Source of the DNA: Seohaeicola sp024304985
GTDB lineage: Bacteria > Pseudomonadota > Alphaproteobacteria > Rhodobacterales > Rhodobacteraceae
Assembly (NCBI RefSeq): GCF_028802875.1
Contig: NZ_JARAMP010000015.1
Location: 62,001 to 126,000, forward strand
DNA length: 64,000 nucleotides
Direction of reading: 5' to 3'
The notes beneath the pieces were generated by a model that worked only from the letters and a program-made list of their open reading frames with translations, did not search any database and was not told the origin of the DNA. The position numbers were made by a program, and so were the translations under genes. Shown here piece after piece: positions 17,936-27,575 of this stretch; positions within the stretch are counted from its first letter, which is position 1, and each line of letters begins with the position of its first letter.

Positions 17936-18879
17936 TGTGCGGTCCTCAGTCTGGGGTTCAGGATGACGTAAAGCACATCCGCCACGAGGTTCATGAAGAT
18001 GAAGCCCACAGCCGTGCACAGGACCACGCCCTGCACCACAGCATAGTCACGGTTGAAAACGGCATCCACGATCAGCTTGCCGAAACCGGGGATGGTGAAG
18101 ATCTGTTCGGTCAGCACCGCGCCTGCCAGAAGCTCTCCGAACAGCAGCGCGGACAGGGTCACGACCGGCAGCACGGCGTTGCGGAAGGCGTGTTTCAGGA
18201 TCACGACGCGGCCCCGCAGTCCTTTGGCGCGCGCGGTGCGGACGTAATCGGCCTGCAACACGCCCAGCATGGCGGACCGTGTGTGCCGCATCAATGTGGC
18301 CGCCAGCGCGGTGCCCAGCACGAAGGCGGGCATGATCATCGTGGTCAGCGATTTCCACGGATCGACCCAGGGGCTTTCATAGCCCGAGGCGGGCAGCCAG
18401 CCCAGATTGACCGACACCAGCAGGATCAGCATGATCCCCAGCCAGAAATTCGGGATCGACAGGCCAGACAGCGCCACAAGATTGGCCAGCCAATCGACCC
18501 AGGTCCCCTTGCGCACCGCTGACAGGATGCCCGCGGGTATCCCGATCAGGAAGGCGAAAACCATCGACATCAATGCCAGTTGGATCGTCACCGGCAGTTT
18601 GGAGGCGATCAGATCCAGAACAGGCTCGTTGGTGCGCAGCGAGATCCCCAGATCCCCGCGCAGCACGTCCCCCGCCCAATAGAGGTATTGCACCACGATG
18701 GGCTCGTTCATGTGATATTTCTCGCGCAGCAGCGCGATCACCTCGGGGTCACGGTCTTCGCCTGCCATCACGAGGATGGGATCGCCCGGCAGCAGTTTTT
18801 GCAGCGCAAAGACGAACATCGACACAAGGATCAGTGTCGGGATCGCGATGAGGATGCGGCGAAGGATGAACAGCAGCAT
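17932..18879 (-). CDS. Peptide/nickel-type ABC permease (DppB/GsiC-like)
   Basis: A 315-residue permease starting LLFILRRILIAIPTLILVSMFVFAL, the typical DppB/OppB amino end, with FARAKGLRG-like coupling residues (VRTARAKGLRGRVVILKHAFRNA). It forms the channel with the DppC-like partner. It belongs to the GntR-controlled operon. Confidence 0.9.
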   Translation of the reverse strand: MLLFILRRILIAIPTLILVSMFVFALQKLLPGDPILVMAGEDRDPEVIALLREKYHMNEPIVVQYLYWAGDVLRGDLGISLRTNEPVLDLIASKLPVTIQLALMSMVFAFLIGIPAGILSAVRKGTWVDWLANLVALSGLSIPNFWLGIMLILLVSVNLGWLPASGYESPWVDPWKSLTTMIMPAFVLGTALAATLMRHTRSAMLGVLQADYVRTARAKGLRGRVVILKHAFRNAVLPVVTLSALLFGELLAGAVLTEQIFTIPGFGKLIVDAVFNRDYAVVQGVVLCTAVGFIFMNLVADVLYVILNPRLRTAQ

Positions 18880-18975
18880 GGGTCAGCCCGTTGGGTCCAG
18901 AGGATGTGCAGGGCCACGCGGCCCCGCACCTTGTCCGTCACGCGGCCCGCTTGTGCAGGCTGCGCGTTTGCCGGG

Positions 18976-20481
18976 TCATTCCATCGTCACGCCGGACAGG
19001 CGGATCATGCCGTCGGGATAGGCGGTGAAGCCCTTGACCTTGTTCGACATCGCCCAGAGCCATGTCTGGTGATAAAGATAGATGATCGGCAGTTCTTCCC
19101 GCAGGATCGCATTGGCCGCGTCATACTTTTCCTTGCGCACAGCAGGGTCGATGGCGCTGCGGGCCTCGTTCAGAAGGGTATCCACCTCGGGCGAGCAGAA
19201 CTTGCTGTCGTTCAGGCCACCTTCGCAGGTCATGAAGGCGTGGATATTTCCATCGGGGTCCGTGCGGCCCGACCAACCCACCTGTGTCGCGTCATAATTG
19301 CCGGCGGTCTGTTCCTGCAGCATGGTCGCGAATTCGGTCGCCTTGATCGAGATGTCGAACCCTGCTTCCGCTGCCATCGCCTGAATCACCTGCATCAGCT
19401 GCAACTGGACCGGGTTGTTGGCGGCCTGAATTTCGACGGCAATACGCTCGACCCCGGCCTCGGCCAGAAGGGCTTTGGCGGCATCCACATCACGCGCCTC
19501 GACCGGGTTGGTCTGGTCATAGAAGGGCGAGTTCGGCGGGAAGGGCTGGTTGCCGGCGGCATAGGTGCCCTCGAACACGACCTGATTGATCACTTCGCGA
19601 TCAATGGCCAGCGACAGCGCGCGGCGCACGCGGGCATCCTGACCGAAGGGCGTTTCAGAGCGCGCGCCGTTGTTCACGTTCACGGTGATGCCCTGATAAC
19701 CCTGACTGATCGCGGAGGCGAAGGTCAGGTTGCCATCGGCCTGCACACCCGCCACGTCGGAGGGCGCCAGACGCTCCAGCATGTCCAGATCGCCTGAACG
19801 CAGGTTCGCAAGACGCACGGTGGTGTCCGGGATCGGCAGGAAGATCACGCGATCAAAGCTGTAGCTGTCCGCGTCGTAATGTTCGGCGAATTTCTCCAGC
19901 ACGATGCGGTCCTGCTGGATGCGTTCCACGAATTTGTAAGGGCCAGAGCAGACCGGTTCATTGGCCAGTTCAAGCCCCTTTTCGGCGGCGGCCGTGGGCG
20001 AGAGCATCATGCCCGCGCGGTCGGACAACTGCGCGATCAACGTGGCGTCGGGGTTCTTGAGAGTGAACTGCACCTCGAACGGGCCGGTCGCGGTGACGGT
20101 TTCCACCGAAGACAGCTCGGACTTGCGGCGGCTTTCGGCGAGGGTCTGCGAGCGGGTGATGTTGGCCACAACGGCTTCGGCGTTGAAGGGGGTGCCGTCG
20201 TGGAACGTGGCATCCTCGCGTAGTTGCATGGTTAGTGTCTTGGCATCCTCGGACCAGCTCCAGCTTGTCGCCAGTTCGGGCACGAATTCCAGCTCGGGCG
20301 TGATGTTCACAAGCTTGTCGCAGAGGGATTCGAACACGATCCGGCCTACGAAGGTGCGCGCCTGATCGGTGTCCAGTGCATCCGGGTCCTCTTGCAGACC
20401 GATACGCAGATCGGCGGCAAAGGCCGTCGTGGTCATCGCGACCGACGCCAAAAGCGCGGTCATCAGCTTTCTAATCGTCAT
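18976..20481 (-). CDS. ABC transporter substrate-binding protein, family 5 (peptide type)
   Basis: A 501-residue SBP_bac_5 protein. ATG 20481 overlaps the ATPase stop (ATGA) and begins a signal peptide MTIRKLMTALLASVAMTTTAFAA. The core contains the family stretches ELATSWSWSEDAKTLTMQLREDATFHDG and VRRALSLAIDRE. The gamma-glutamyltransferase and DUF1028 neighbours suggest glutathione or gamma-glutamyl peptides as ligands, by analogy with the E. coli gsi system; this is an inference. Confidence 0.9.
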   Translation of the reverse strand: MTIRKLMTALLASVAMTTTAFAADLRIGLQEDPDALDTDQARTFVGRIVFESLCDKLVNITPELEFVPELATSWSWSEDAKTLTMQLREDATFHDGTPFNAEAVVANITRSQTLAESRRKSELSSVETVTATGPFEVQFTLKNPDATLIAQLSDRAGMMLSPTAAAEKGLELANEPVCSGPYKFVERIQQDRIVLEKFAEHYDADSYSFDRVIFLPIPDTTVRLANLRSGDLDMLERLAPSDVAGVQADGNLTFASAISQGYQGITVNVNNGARSETPFGQDARVRRALSLAIDREVINQVVFEGTYAAGNQPFPPNSPFYDQTNPVEARDVDAAKALLAEAGVERIAVEIQAANNPVQLQLMQVIQAMAAEAGFDISIKATEFATMLQEQTAGNYDATQVGWSGRTDPDGNIHAFMTCEGGLNDSKFCSPEVDTLLNEARSAIDPAVRKEKYDAANAILREELPIIYLYHQTWLWAMSNKVKGFTAYPDGMIRLSGVTME

Positions 20482-21560
20482 GGGGTGGTCTCCTTGTTGG
20501 TGGTTCTGGTCTGGGTGGCCGCGCGATACAGCGCGAAGCGCGCCTCGGCGGATGGGCTGCGGGAACTGGCACTGGTGATGGGCAGGGCCGGGCTGGGCAA
20601 GCTGGCGTGGTGATGGCAGGCGATCTGGTGCCCCTCGCCCTGCAAGACGGGGCGGGTGCTGCGGCACAGGTCGGTGGCATGCGGGCAGCGTGTGTGGAAT
20701 TTGCACCCCGATGGCGGGTTGGCGGGCGAGGGAATATCACCACCCAGCGTGCTGCGGGCACGCGCGGCACCGGGGACTGGCACCGGGATTGCCGACAAAA
20801 GCGCCTGCGTATAGGGATGGCGCGGCGCCGTGAAAAGGGTCTCGGTATCGGCCAGTTCGACCACTTCGCCCAGATACATCACGGCGATACGGTCGCTCAT
20901 GTGGCGGATCACGGCCAGATCATGGGCGATGACCAGCAGCGTAAGGCCGAATTCCTGTTTCAGATCCTCCAGCAGGTTCACGATCTGCGCCTGCACCGAC
21001 ACATCCAGCGCCGACACCGGCTCATCCCCGATCAGAAGTTTCGGCCCGGAGGCCAGCGCGCGGGCGATGCAGATCCGCTGGCGCTGTCCGCCGGAAAACT
21101 CGTGTGGATAGCGGTCCGCCATCTCGGGGCGAAGCCCGACCCGTTTCATCAGATCCGCGACCTTGGCGCGTCGCTCTGACGCCGAGAGGGCGGTATGCAC
21201 CCTTAGCGGTTCCGCGATGATCGCCTCGACGCTCATGCGCGGGTTCAGCGATGAGAACGGGTCCTGAAAGATGAATTGCAGGTCCGATCTGAGCGCACGC
21301 ATCTGTCCGCCGCTCAAATCGGTCAGGTCCTGCCCCTCATAGATCACCTGCCCCTCACTGGGATCTATCAGGCGCAGCAACAGCCGGGCGAGGGTGGATT
21401 TCCCACAACCGGATTCACCCACAATGGCAAAGGTTTCCCCGCGCCGGACCTGAAGCGAGACACCGTTGACGGCATGGATCGTTGTGGTCTTGGCGAACAG
21501 CCCACCACCTTGGGTAAAGCGGCGGTGCAGGTCGCGGGTTTCAAGGATGATATCGGTCAT
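20478..21560 (-). CDS. Peptide-type ABC ATPase (DppF/OppF-like)
   Basis: A 360-residue ATPase. ATG 21560 overlaps the stop of the DppD-like gene (ATGA). Walker A GESGCGKST, signature FSGGQRQR and Walker B LLIGDEPVSALD are visible. A C-terminal oligopeptide/nickel extension has the cysteine-rich stretch GCKFHTRCPHATDLC. The last 40 residues or so are an unconserved, Ser/Ala-rich tail. Confidence 0.9.
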   Translation of the reverse strand: MTDIILETRDLHRRFTQGGGLFAKTTTIHAVNGVSLQVRRGETFAIVGESGCGKSTLARLLLRLIDPSEGQVIYEGQDLTDLSGGQMRALRSDLQFIFQDPFSSLNPRMSVEAIIAEPLRVHTALSASERRAKVADLMKRVGLRPEMADRYPHEFSGGQRQRICIARALASGPKLLIGDEPVSALDVSVQAQIVNLLEDLKQEFGLTLLVIAHDLAVIRHMSDRIAVMYLGEVVELADTETLFTAPRHPYTQALLSAIPVPVPGAARARSTLGGDIPSPANPPSGCKFHTRCPHATDLCRSTRPVLQGEGHQIACHHHASLPSPALPITSASSRSPSAEARFALYRAATQTRTTNKETTP

Positions 21561-22546
21561 TCCGCGGCCACCATGGATTCCAGAGGAGCCCGCAGACAGG
21601 CCACGGATTGCCCGCGCCCATCCGGGATCAGATCGGGGCGGGTGGTCTGGCACGCCTCGATCACAAAGGGGCAGCGTGTGGCAAAACGGCACCCTGCGGG
21701 CATCGCTTCGGGTGCGGGCACGGCGCCGGGTATTGTCATCAGCCGTCCTTGCCGTCCGGCAATGGCGGGCATCGAGCCCATCAGCCCCAGCGTGTAGGGA
21801 TGCTGCGGTTCCGCAAAGATCTGGCCCACGGGGCCGCTTTCCACCACGCGTCCCGCATACATGACCGCCACGTCGTCGGCGATTTCGGCCACGACACCAA
21901 GATCATGGGTAATCATCAGCAGGGCGGCCCCTGTGTCCTCCTGCAACTCGCGCATCAGGTCAAGGATCTGCGCCTGAATGGTCACATCCAGCGCCGTGGT
22001 CGGCTCGTCCGCGATCAGCAGCGCCGGGTCATTGGCCAGTGCCATGGCGATCATCACCCGCTGGCGCATCCCGCCCGACATCTGGTGCGGATAATCATCC
22101 AGCCGCTTCTCTGCGGCTGGCATCCGCACCTTGCGGAACATTTCGAGCGCGCGCTCCCGTGCCTCGGCCTCGGTGCAGTTCTTGTGGCGGCGCACCGCCT
22201 CGGCCACTTGATGGCCCACAGTGAAAGCGGGGTTCAGGCTGGTCATCGGTTCCTGAAAGATCATCGCCATGCGATTGCCACGCAGGTCTTCGATCGCCGC
22301 GTCGTCCAGTCCCAGCAGATCGCGCCCGTTGAAGCGGACGGCACCGCGCGTGACCGTGGCCGCGCGCTTGGGCAGAAGTCCCATGATCGCGAGCGAGGTT
22401 ACCGATTTCCCGCAACCGGATTCGCCGACCAGACAGAGCGTTTTGCCCCTTTCGATGGCGAAGCCTACGCCGTCGATCAGGTCGATGGGTTGACCGCGGA
22501 AGCGGATCGACAGATCCGTGACCTCAAGGACGGGATCAGGATGCAT
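21557..22546 (-). CDS. Peptide-type ABC ATPase (DppD/OppD-like)
   Basis: A 329-residue ATPase with Walker A GESGCGKS, signature MSGGMRQRVMIA and Walker B LLIADEPTTALD, plus the C-terminal CRFATRCPFVIEAC motif of the oligopeptide group. It partners the DppF-like ATPase. Its start overlaps the GntR coding end by 11 bp, so the regulator and importer are co-transcribed. Confidence 0.9.
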   Translation of the reverse strand: MHPDPVLEVTDLSIRFRGQPIDLIDGVGFAIERGKTLCLVGESGCGKSVTSLAIMGLLPKRAATVTRGAVRFNGRDLLGLDDAAIEDLRGNRMAMIFQEPMTSLNPAFTVGHQVAEAVRRHKNCTEAEARERALEMFRKVRMPAAEKRLDDYPHQMSGGMRQRVMIAMALANDPALLIADEPTTALDVTIQAQILDLMRELQEDTGAALLMITHDLGVVAEIADDVAVMYAGRVVESGPVGQIFAEPQHPYTLGLMGSMPAIAGRQGRLMTIPGAVPAPEAMPAGCRFATRCPFVIEACQTTRPDLIPDGRGQSVACLRAPLESMVAAE

Positions 22547-23237
22547 CTTCCAGCGCCTCCAAGGATGTCAGACGCAGGATACCGTCATGCACAGACATCA
22601 GATGCGTTCGCATCGCGGCCCCGGCTCGGACCGGATCATGGGCGGCGATGGCATCCACGATGTCGCGGTGCTGGCGCATGGTCTGGGCCAGATTGGCGCG
22701 ATTGCGGGCACGTTCGCGCAGCGCGCGCCAAGCTTCGTCATGACGGGCGCGGTCCATGGAATCGAAGATCATCAGGAAGAAACGATTGCCCGCCGCCCGC
22801 GCGATTTCGCGGTGCAGGGCGGAATCCCACAACTCGCGCCCGTCGGCATCATCGCTGTCCTCAAGCCGCACGATAAGATCGCGCATCCGGGCTATGGCAC
22901 CAGGAGAGGCGCGCAGGGCCGCCAGTTGGGCCAATTGCGGCTCAAGGCGCAGACGGACCTCCATCACCTCCGAGAAGTTCGCCTCGAGCCCCTCGTGTTC
23001 GGTGAGCGTGTCGGGGCGGGGGCCTGCAAAAGTGCCTGCGCCTTGCCGCCGCCAGACCAACCCCTCGGCCTCGAGCACTTCAAGTGCGCGGCGCACCGAA
23101 CGCCGGCTGATGCCAAGGCTTTCTGCCAATTGGCGTTCCGTGGGCAGACGGCTGTCCCCTGTCGCGGGAATGTCGCGCAGCATCTGGCGCAGACGTTCCA
23201 GCGCTAGGGAAGAGTTGTCGCGATCTCGGTCGGGCAT
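22536..23237 (-). CDS. GntR-family (FadR subfamily) transcriptional regulator
   Basis: About 233 residues from ATG 23237, favoured because AAAGG lies 6 bases upstream; an ATG at 23276 would add 13 residues. The N-terminal winged helix (LPTERQLAESLGISRRSVRRALEVLEAEGLVWRRQGAGTF) is followed by an all-helical FCD effector domain with possible metal-ligand histidines (LHREIARAAGN, MRQHRDI, MRTHL). It heads the peptide importer and GGT operon and probably represses it until a peptide or amino-acid ligand binds. Confidence 0.9.
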   Translation of the reverse strand: MPDRDRDNSSLALERLRQMLRDIPATGDSRLPTERQLAESLGISRRSVRRALEVLEAEGLVWRRQGAGTFAGPRPDTLTEHEGLEANFSEVMEVRLRLEPQLAQLAALRASPGAIARMRDLIVRLEDSDDADGRELWDSALHREIARAAGNRFFLMIFDSMDRARHDEAWRALRERARNRANLAQTMRQHRDIVDAIAAHDPVRAGAAMRTHLMSVHDGILRLTSLEALEDAS

Positions 23238-23663
23238 CTGGGACCTTTGCGAACCAATTTGGAATGGGTTCATCATCGGTAAAGTCAGCGCCGTGGCAAG
23301 AAAAAATGCAAATCGCCGTCAGATTTGTAAGATCACGCAAGAAAACAGCGTGTTTTATAATCATAACGGGCAAGGTGCCGCCCGGTGCCAATGGCCCACA
23401 TGTGATGATCTGCCTCGCGAATCGTCTGTGACGGCGATGAGTCGGCATTTGGTTCACCCTCGGCGCGGTCGGGCGACGTGGTGGATTGCCCGGCGGGCGC
23501 ACCCGCAATGAGTGCACCTGTGACCCGCGTGGACTCATCCTTCAGAATCCTTGAGTATGCGAATGATCAGCCCTTGCAAGGCGGTCACGGTTCTGATGCG
23601 ATGCGCGCATGACGCCCCGGATCAGCCGCCATTTGACACAAGCTTTCACCCCGTCCCGCTGCA
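23238..23663. other. Intergenic region between divergent GntR and MFS genes
   Basis: About 430 bp without a convincing gene. It contains one spaced inverted repeat, CAAATC and GATTTG at 23309-23327, that could be a GntR operator. I see no tRNA cloverleaf or terminator here. Confidence 0.5.
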
Positions 23664-24950
23664 ATGCGCCGGGACAGATCGGCACGGGTTGTTTCAATCG
23701 TGCTGGCTGACACGCCGCGCCCGGATCGTTTGTCGGATTTCCTGCGTTTCAATGCCCCGTGGCTTGCCGCCGGGCTTCTGCTGACATTCACATCGAGTTT
23801 CGGACAGACCTTTTTCATTTCGGTTTTCGCGGGCGAGATCCGCGAGGCTTTCGGCCTGTCGCATGGGGCTTGGGGTGGGCTTTATGCCTTGGCCACCACG
23901 GCCTCGGCGGCGGTCATGGTCTATGCCGGTGTGCTGACGGACCGTTTCCGGGTGCGCCATATCGGGCTGGTTGTGCTGATCGGACTGATCTGTGCAGCTC
24001 TCCTGATGAGCCTGATCACCGAGGTCTGGATGCTGGCGATCACGATCTTTCTGCTGCGGCTGTTCGGGCAGGGATTGATGAGCCATAGCGCGATGGTGGC
24101 CATGGCGCGCTGGTTCGTGGCGACGCGGGGGCGCGCGGTGTCCATCGCGGGCCTTGGCGTCGCGCTGGGCGAGGCGATGTTGCCGATCACCTTTGTGGCG
24201 CTGCTGGGCGTGTTCGACTGGCGCATGCTCTGGATCGGCGCGGCGGTGATCATGGCGGCGCTGACGCCGGTGCTCTGGCTGCTTCTGTCGCAAGAGCGGA
24301 CGCCGCAATCCTTTCTGGCAACTGATGGCAGCGCCGGATTGAAGGGACGGATGTGGACGCGGGCCGAGGTGCTGCGGCATCCGGTCTTCTGGCTGATGGT
24401 GCCTGCCCTGATGGGGCCTGCTGCGTGGAACACCGCCTATTTCTTCCATCAGGTGCATCTGGCAGAGGCCAAGGGTTGGGCGCATGTCAGCCTTGTGGCG
24501 CTGTTCCCGCTCTATACTGCGGCCAGTGTCGGAGCGATGCTGACAGCGGGATGGCTGGTGGACCGGTTCGGCAGTCTGCGGCTGGGGGCGGTATATCTTC
24601 TGCCGCTGGCGGCAGGCTACATGGTTGTCGCGCTGGCCGGATCGGTGCCGGCGGGTGCGCTGGCGATGATGCTGATCGGGGCCGGACAGGGGATGCACAT
24701 GACGATGATGGCGACCTTCTGGGCCGAGGTATTCGGCACTCGTCATCTGGGTGCCATCAGGGCGATGATGGGGGCGGTCATGGTGCTGGGCACGGCGATC
24801 GGTCCCGGCGTGACTGGCACCGTCATTGATCTGGGGCTAGATTTTCCAACGCAGGGCTATGGCATTGCGGTCTATTTCCTGCTGGCCAGCGGGCTGGCGG
24901 CACTGGCCAGTCGCGTGGCCCTGCGCGACAGTGCGAGCGACGCGAGCTGA
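23664..24950 (+). CDS. MFS transporter
   Basis: An up to 428-residue membrane transporter of the major facilitator superfamily with about 12 hydrophobic segments. The loop DRFRVRHIG after helix 2 and the symmetric DRFGSLRLG in the second half are the usual MFS signatures. ATG 23664 has no clear ribosome site; GTG 23700 is an alternative that would remove 12 residues. It resembles oxalate/formate-type or monocarboxylate-type MFS proteins only loosely, so no substrate is assigned. Confidence 0.85.
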   Translation: MRRDRSARVVSIVLADTPRPDRLSDFLRFNAPWLAAGLLLTFTSSFGQTFFISVFAGEIREAFGLSHGAWGGLYALATTASAAVMVYAGVLTDRFRVRHIGLVVLIGLICAALLMSLITEVWMLAITIFLLRLFGQGLMSHSAMVAMARWFVATRGRAVSIAGLGVALGEAMLPITFVALLGVFDWRMLWIGAAVIMAALTPVLWLLLSQERTPQSFLATDGSAGLKGRMWTRAEVLRHPVFWLMVPALMGPAAWNTAYFFHQVHLAEAKGWAHVSLVALFPLYTAASVGAMLTAGWLVDRFGSLRLGAVYLLPLAAGYMVVALAGSVPAGALAMMLIGAGQGMHMTMMATFWAEVFGTRHLGAIRAMMGAVMVLGTAIGPGVTGTVIDLGLDFPTQGYGIAVYFLLASGLAALASRVALRDSASDAS

Positions 24951-25064
24951 CCTGTGCATGACCCGCAACTGATCGACACCCCGGCCCTGCCGGTCTATCG
25001 TGACCTGTCCTGGTGGGCCCATTTCCGGGCCTGACAGCACGCGGAACGGCAGGGCAGGAAGCGG

Positions 25065-26369
25065 ATGATCTCGAAATATGCATGGTACCTGCGTGAGGTG
25101 CTCAAGAAAGTCTGGGTTCGCGTGGCCGGTTTCGCCCTTCTGGCGATGCTGTCTATCGGCTTGGCGCGGCTGCTTTCTCCTTTGCTGGAAGGGAATGAGA
25201 CCCTCAAGGCCGGGGCCGATGCTGTCGAGCAACTGTTGGAGGTGCTGACGACCTCGATGCTGGCGGTCACGACATTCTCGCTGTCGATCGCCGTGTCGGC
25301 CTTCGCCGCCGCTGCCAGCACGGCCACGCCCCGCGCCGCCGTCCTGCTGCAGGAAGACCGCACGACGCAGAACGTGCTGGCCACATTTCTGGGGGCTTTC
25401 CTGTTCGGGTTGGTGGGGTTGGTGGCGCTCAATGCGGAACTTTACAATGAATCCGGTCGGGTTGTGTTGTTCGTGTTTACGGTGACGGTCATTGGGCTTG
25501 TGGTGTTGGCGCTGATCCGCTGGATCGACCACCTGATGAGCTTCGGGCGCATGGGCGACACGTTGAACCGGGTCGAGACGGCCGCGACCGAGGCCTGGAC
25601 CCTGCGCCTGAGCGATCCTTATCTGGGGGGACGAAAACTGGGTGAGACACCGCCCGCGCCTCTTTTTGCAGTCCATAACCGCACGTCCGGCTATGTGCAG
25701 CATATCGACATGGAGTCGTTGCAGGAATGTGCGACGGAGCTGGACGCGGTCGTCTATCTGAACAGTCTGCCGGGCCGGTTCGTCGCATCGGGGGAACCGA
25801 TCCTGTGGATAGGCCGTCAGCATGTTGAGGACAATCATGTCGATACACTGGTCGATGCCATCGCCATCGGGACCCGCCGCACCTTCGAGGAAGACCCGCG
25901 TTTCGGGCTGATCGTCCTGTCCGAGATCGCGTCGCGCGCGCTGTCGCCTGCTGTGAATGATCCCGGCACGGCGATCGACATCCTGGGCCGGTTTGTGCGG
26001 ATATTGTCCCTTTGGAAGGACAGATCCGAGCCGGAGGTGCGTTTTGACCGGGTGTTCATCCCGCCCCTGACGGTACAGGACGCCATGGAGGATGCGTTCC
26101 GGCCGCTGGCCCGCGACGGGGCCGGTCTGGTCGAGGTGCAGATCCGCTTGCAGAAAACGCTTGCTTCGCTGCGTGCCATCGCACCCGATGTGTTTGACGA
26201 GCCCGCCGCCTCCATGTCTCGTGATGCCTTGGCGCGCGCCGAAGCGGCCTCTCTTCTTCCCGCCGATCTGGAGGCGATCCGCGCTGCGGCAGGTCATAAG
26301 GACCCAGGTGCGCCGGAGCGGTCCGCTGCGGTCGAGGACAGGTCCGAAACGGCGAAACAGCAGATCTGA
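25065..26369 (+). CDS. DUF2254 family membrane protein
   Basis: A 434-residue protein with hydrophobic segments near residues 20-45, 65-90, 105-125 and 135-155, followed by a large soluble C-terminal part. The sequence (LTTSMLAVTTFSLSIAVSAFAAAASTATPRAAVLLQEDRTTQNVLATFLGAFLF, written here by its start LTTSMLAVTTFSLSIAV and end QNVLATFLGAFLF) fits DUF2254. The function is unknown. It is a single gene ended by a strong terminator. Confidence 0.8.
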   Translation: MISKYAWYLREVLKKVWVRVAGFALLAMLSIGLARLLSPLLEGNETLKAGADAVEQLLEVLTTSMLAVTTFSLSIAVSAFAAAASTATPRAAVLLQEDRTTQNVLATFLGAFLFGLVGLVALNAELYNESGRVVLFVFTVTVIGLVVLALIRWIDHLMSFGRMGDTLNRVETAATEAWTLRLSDPYLGGRKLGETPPAPLFAVHNRTSGYVQHIDMESLQECATELDAVVYLNSLPGRFVASGEPILWIGRQHVEDNHVDTLVDAIAIGTRRTFEEDPRFGLIVLSEIASRALSPAVNDPGTAIDILGRFVRILSLWKDRSEPEVRFDRVFIPPLTVQDAMEDAFRPLARDGAGLVEVQIRLQKTLASLRAIAPDVFDEPAASMSRDALARAEAASLLPADLEAIRAAAGHKDPGAPERSAAVEDRSETAKQQI

Positions 26370-26410
26370 GCGCTGCGCCACACAAGGCTGCCATGGCGGC
26401 AACCGACATG

Positions 26411-26440
26411 AAAAAAACCCCGCCCGAAGGCGGGGTTTTT
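26411..26440. terminator. Bidirectional Rho-independent terminator
   Basis: A 12-bp perfect stem (AAAAACCCCGCC and GGCGGGGTTTTT) with a CGAA tetraloop, preceded by A and followed by T runs. It separates the convergent DUF2254 gene and the purine transporter operon and can stop transcription from both sides. Confidence 0.93.
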
Positions 26441-26462
26441 CATTTCGTTCAGATCGGACCGA

Positions 26463-27536
26463 TCAGTTCGGGATCGTGCCTTCGATGCCTTCGACATAGA
26501 AGTCCATGCCCAGCAGTGTGCCATCGTCAGCCACTTCGCCGTCAGCCAGCCAGACCGAGCCATTCTGCTTGTTCAGCGGACCGGTGAAGGGGTGATAATC
26601 GCCCTTGGCAATCGCATCCTTCAGCGCCAGCGCTTCGGCCTTTACATCGGCGGGGACCTTGTCGGTGATCTCGCCAATGCCGACCATGCCCGGCCCGATG
26701 CCGTCCCATGTGTCGGTCGAGGTCCAGGTCCCGTCCATCACCGCCTTGACGCGGGCGATGTAGTAGGGTGCCCAGTTGTCGATGATCGACGACACGCGCG
26801 GACCATCTGCGTATTCGCTCATGTCGGACGCCTGACCGAAGCCGATGATGTTGCCGGCTTCTGCGGCAGCGGCCAGCGGTGCGGTGGAATCGGTGTGCTG
26901 CAGGATCACGTCGGCACCCTGTTCGATCAGGACCTTGGCCGCGTCAGCCTCTTTCGCGGGATCGAACCAGGTATAGGCCCAGACGATCTTGAACTGCACG
27001 TCCGGGTTCACCTTGCGTGCATGAATGAAGGCCGAGTTGATGCCGCGGATCACTTCGGGGATCGGGTAGGAGCCGATATAGCCCACGATGTTGGATTCCG
27101 TCATCTTGCCAGCGATATGGCCCTGAATAGCGCGGCCCTCATAGAAGCGTGCCGAATAGGTGGACACGTTGTCCGCGCGCTTGTAACCGGTCGCATGCTC
27201 GAACTTCACATCGGGAAACTTGGCCGCGACGTTGATCGTCGGGTCCATGAAGCCGAAGGATGTCGTGAAGATCAGTTTGGCACCATCCAGCGCCATCTGG
27301 GTCATCACGCGCTCTGCGTCCGGGCCTTCGGGCACGGATTCGACGAAGACGGTTTCGACCTTGTCGCCGAATTCGGCTTCGACAGCCTGACGGCCCTTGT
27401 CATGCTCATAGGTCCAGCCGCCGTCACCGACGGGGCCGACATAGACAAAGCCCACTTTCAGCTTGTCCTGCGCCATGGCACCGGTGGCCAGACCCAGCGC
27501 AAGGGCTGCGGTGGTCAAGAGTTTCGATAGTTTCAT
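26463..27536 (-). CDS. BMP-family ABC transporter substrate-binding protein
   Basis: A 357-residue periplasmic protein with signal peptide MKLSKLLTTAALALGLATGAMA and BMP/Med-family features (VGFVYVGPVGDGGWTYEHDKGR; HATGYKRADNVSTY; IGSYPIPEVIRGINSF-like). Family members bind purine nucleosides or related compounds. It is the last gene of the operon that begins with xanthine dehydrogenase, which supports a purine substrate. No lipobox is seen; it appears to be secreted. Confidence 0.9.
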   Translation of the reverse strand: MKLSKLLTTAALALGLATGAMAQDKLKVGFVYVGPVGDGGWTYEHDKGRQAVEAEFGDKVETVFVESVPEGPDAERVMTQMALDGAKLIFTTSFGFMDPTINVAAKFPDVKFEHATGYKRADNVSTYSARFYEGRAIQGHIAGKMTESNIVGYIGSYPIPEVIRGINSAFIHARKVNPDVQFKIVWAYTWFDPAKEADAAKVLIEQGADVILQHTDSTAPLAAAAEAGNIIGFGQASDMSEYADGPRVSSIIDNWAPYYIARVKAVMDGTWTSTDTWDGIGPGMVGIGEITDKVPADVKAEALALKDAIAKGDYHPFTGPLNKQNGSVWLADGEVADDGTLLGMDFYVEGIEGTIPN

Positions 27537-27575
27537 ACGGGTATCCCCCTGTTAGTGACGAACGCGGTATTGGCC

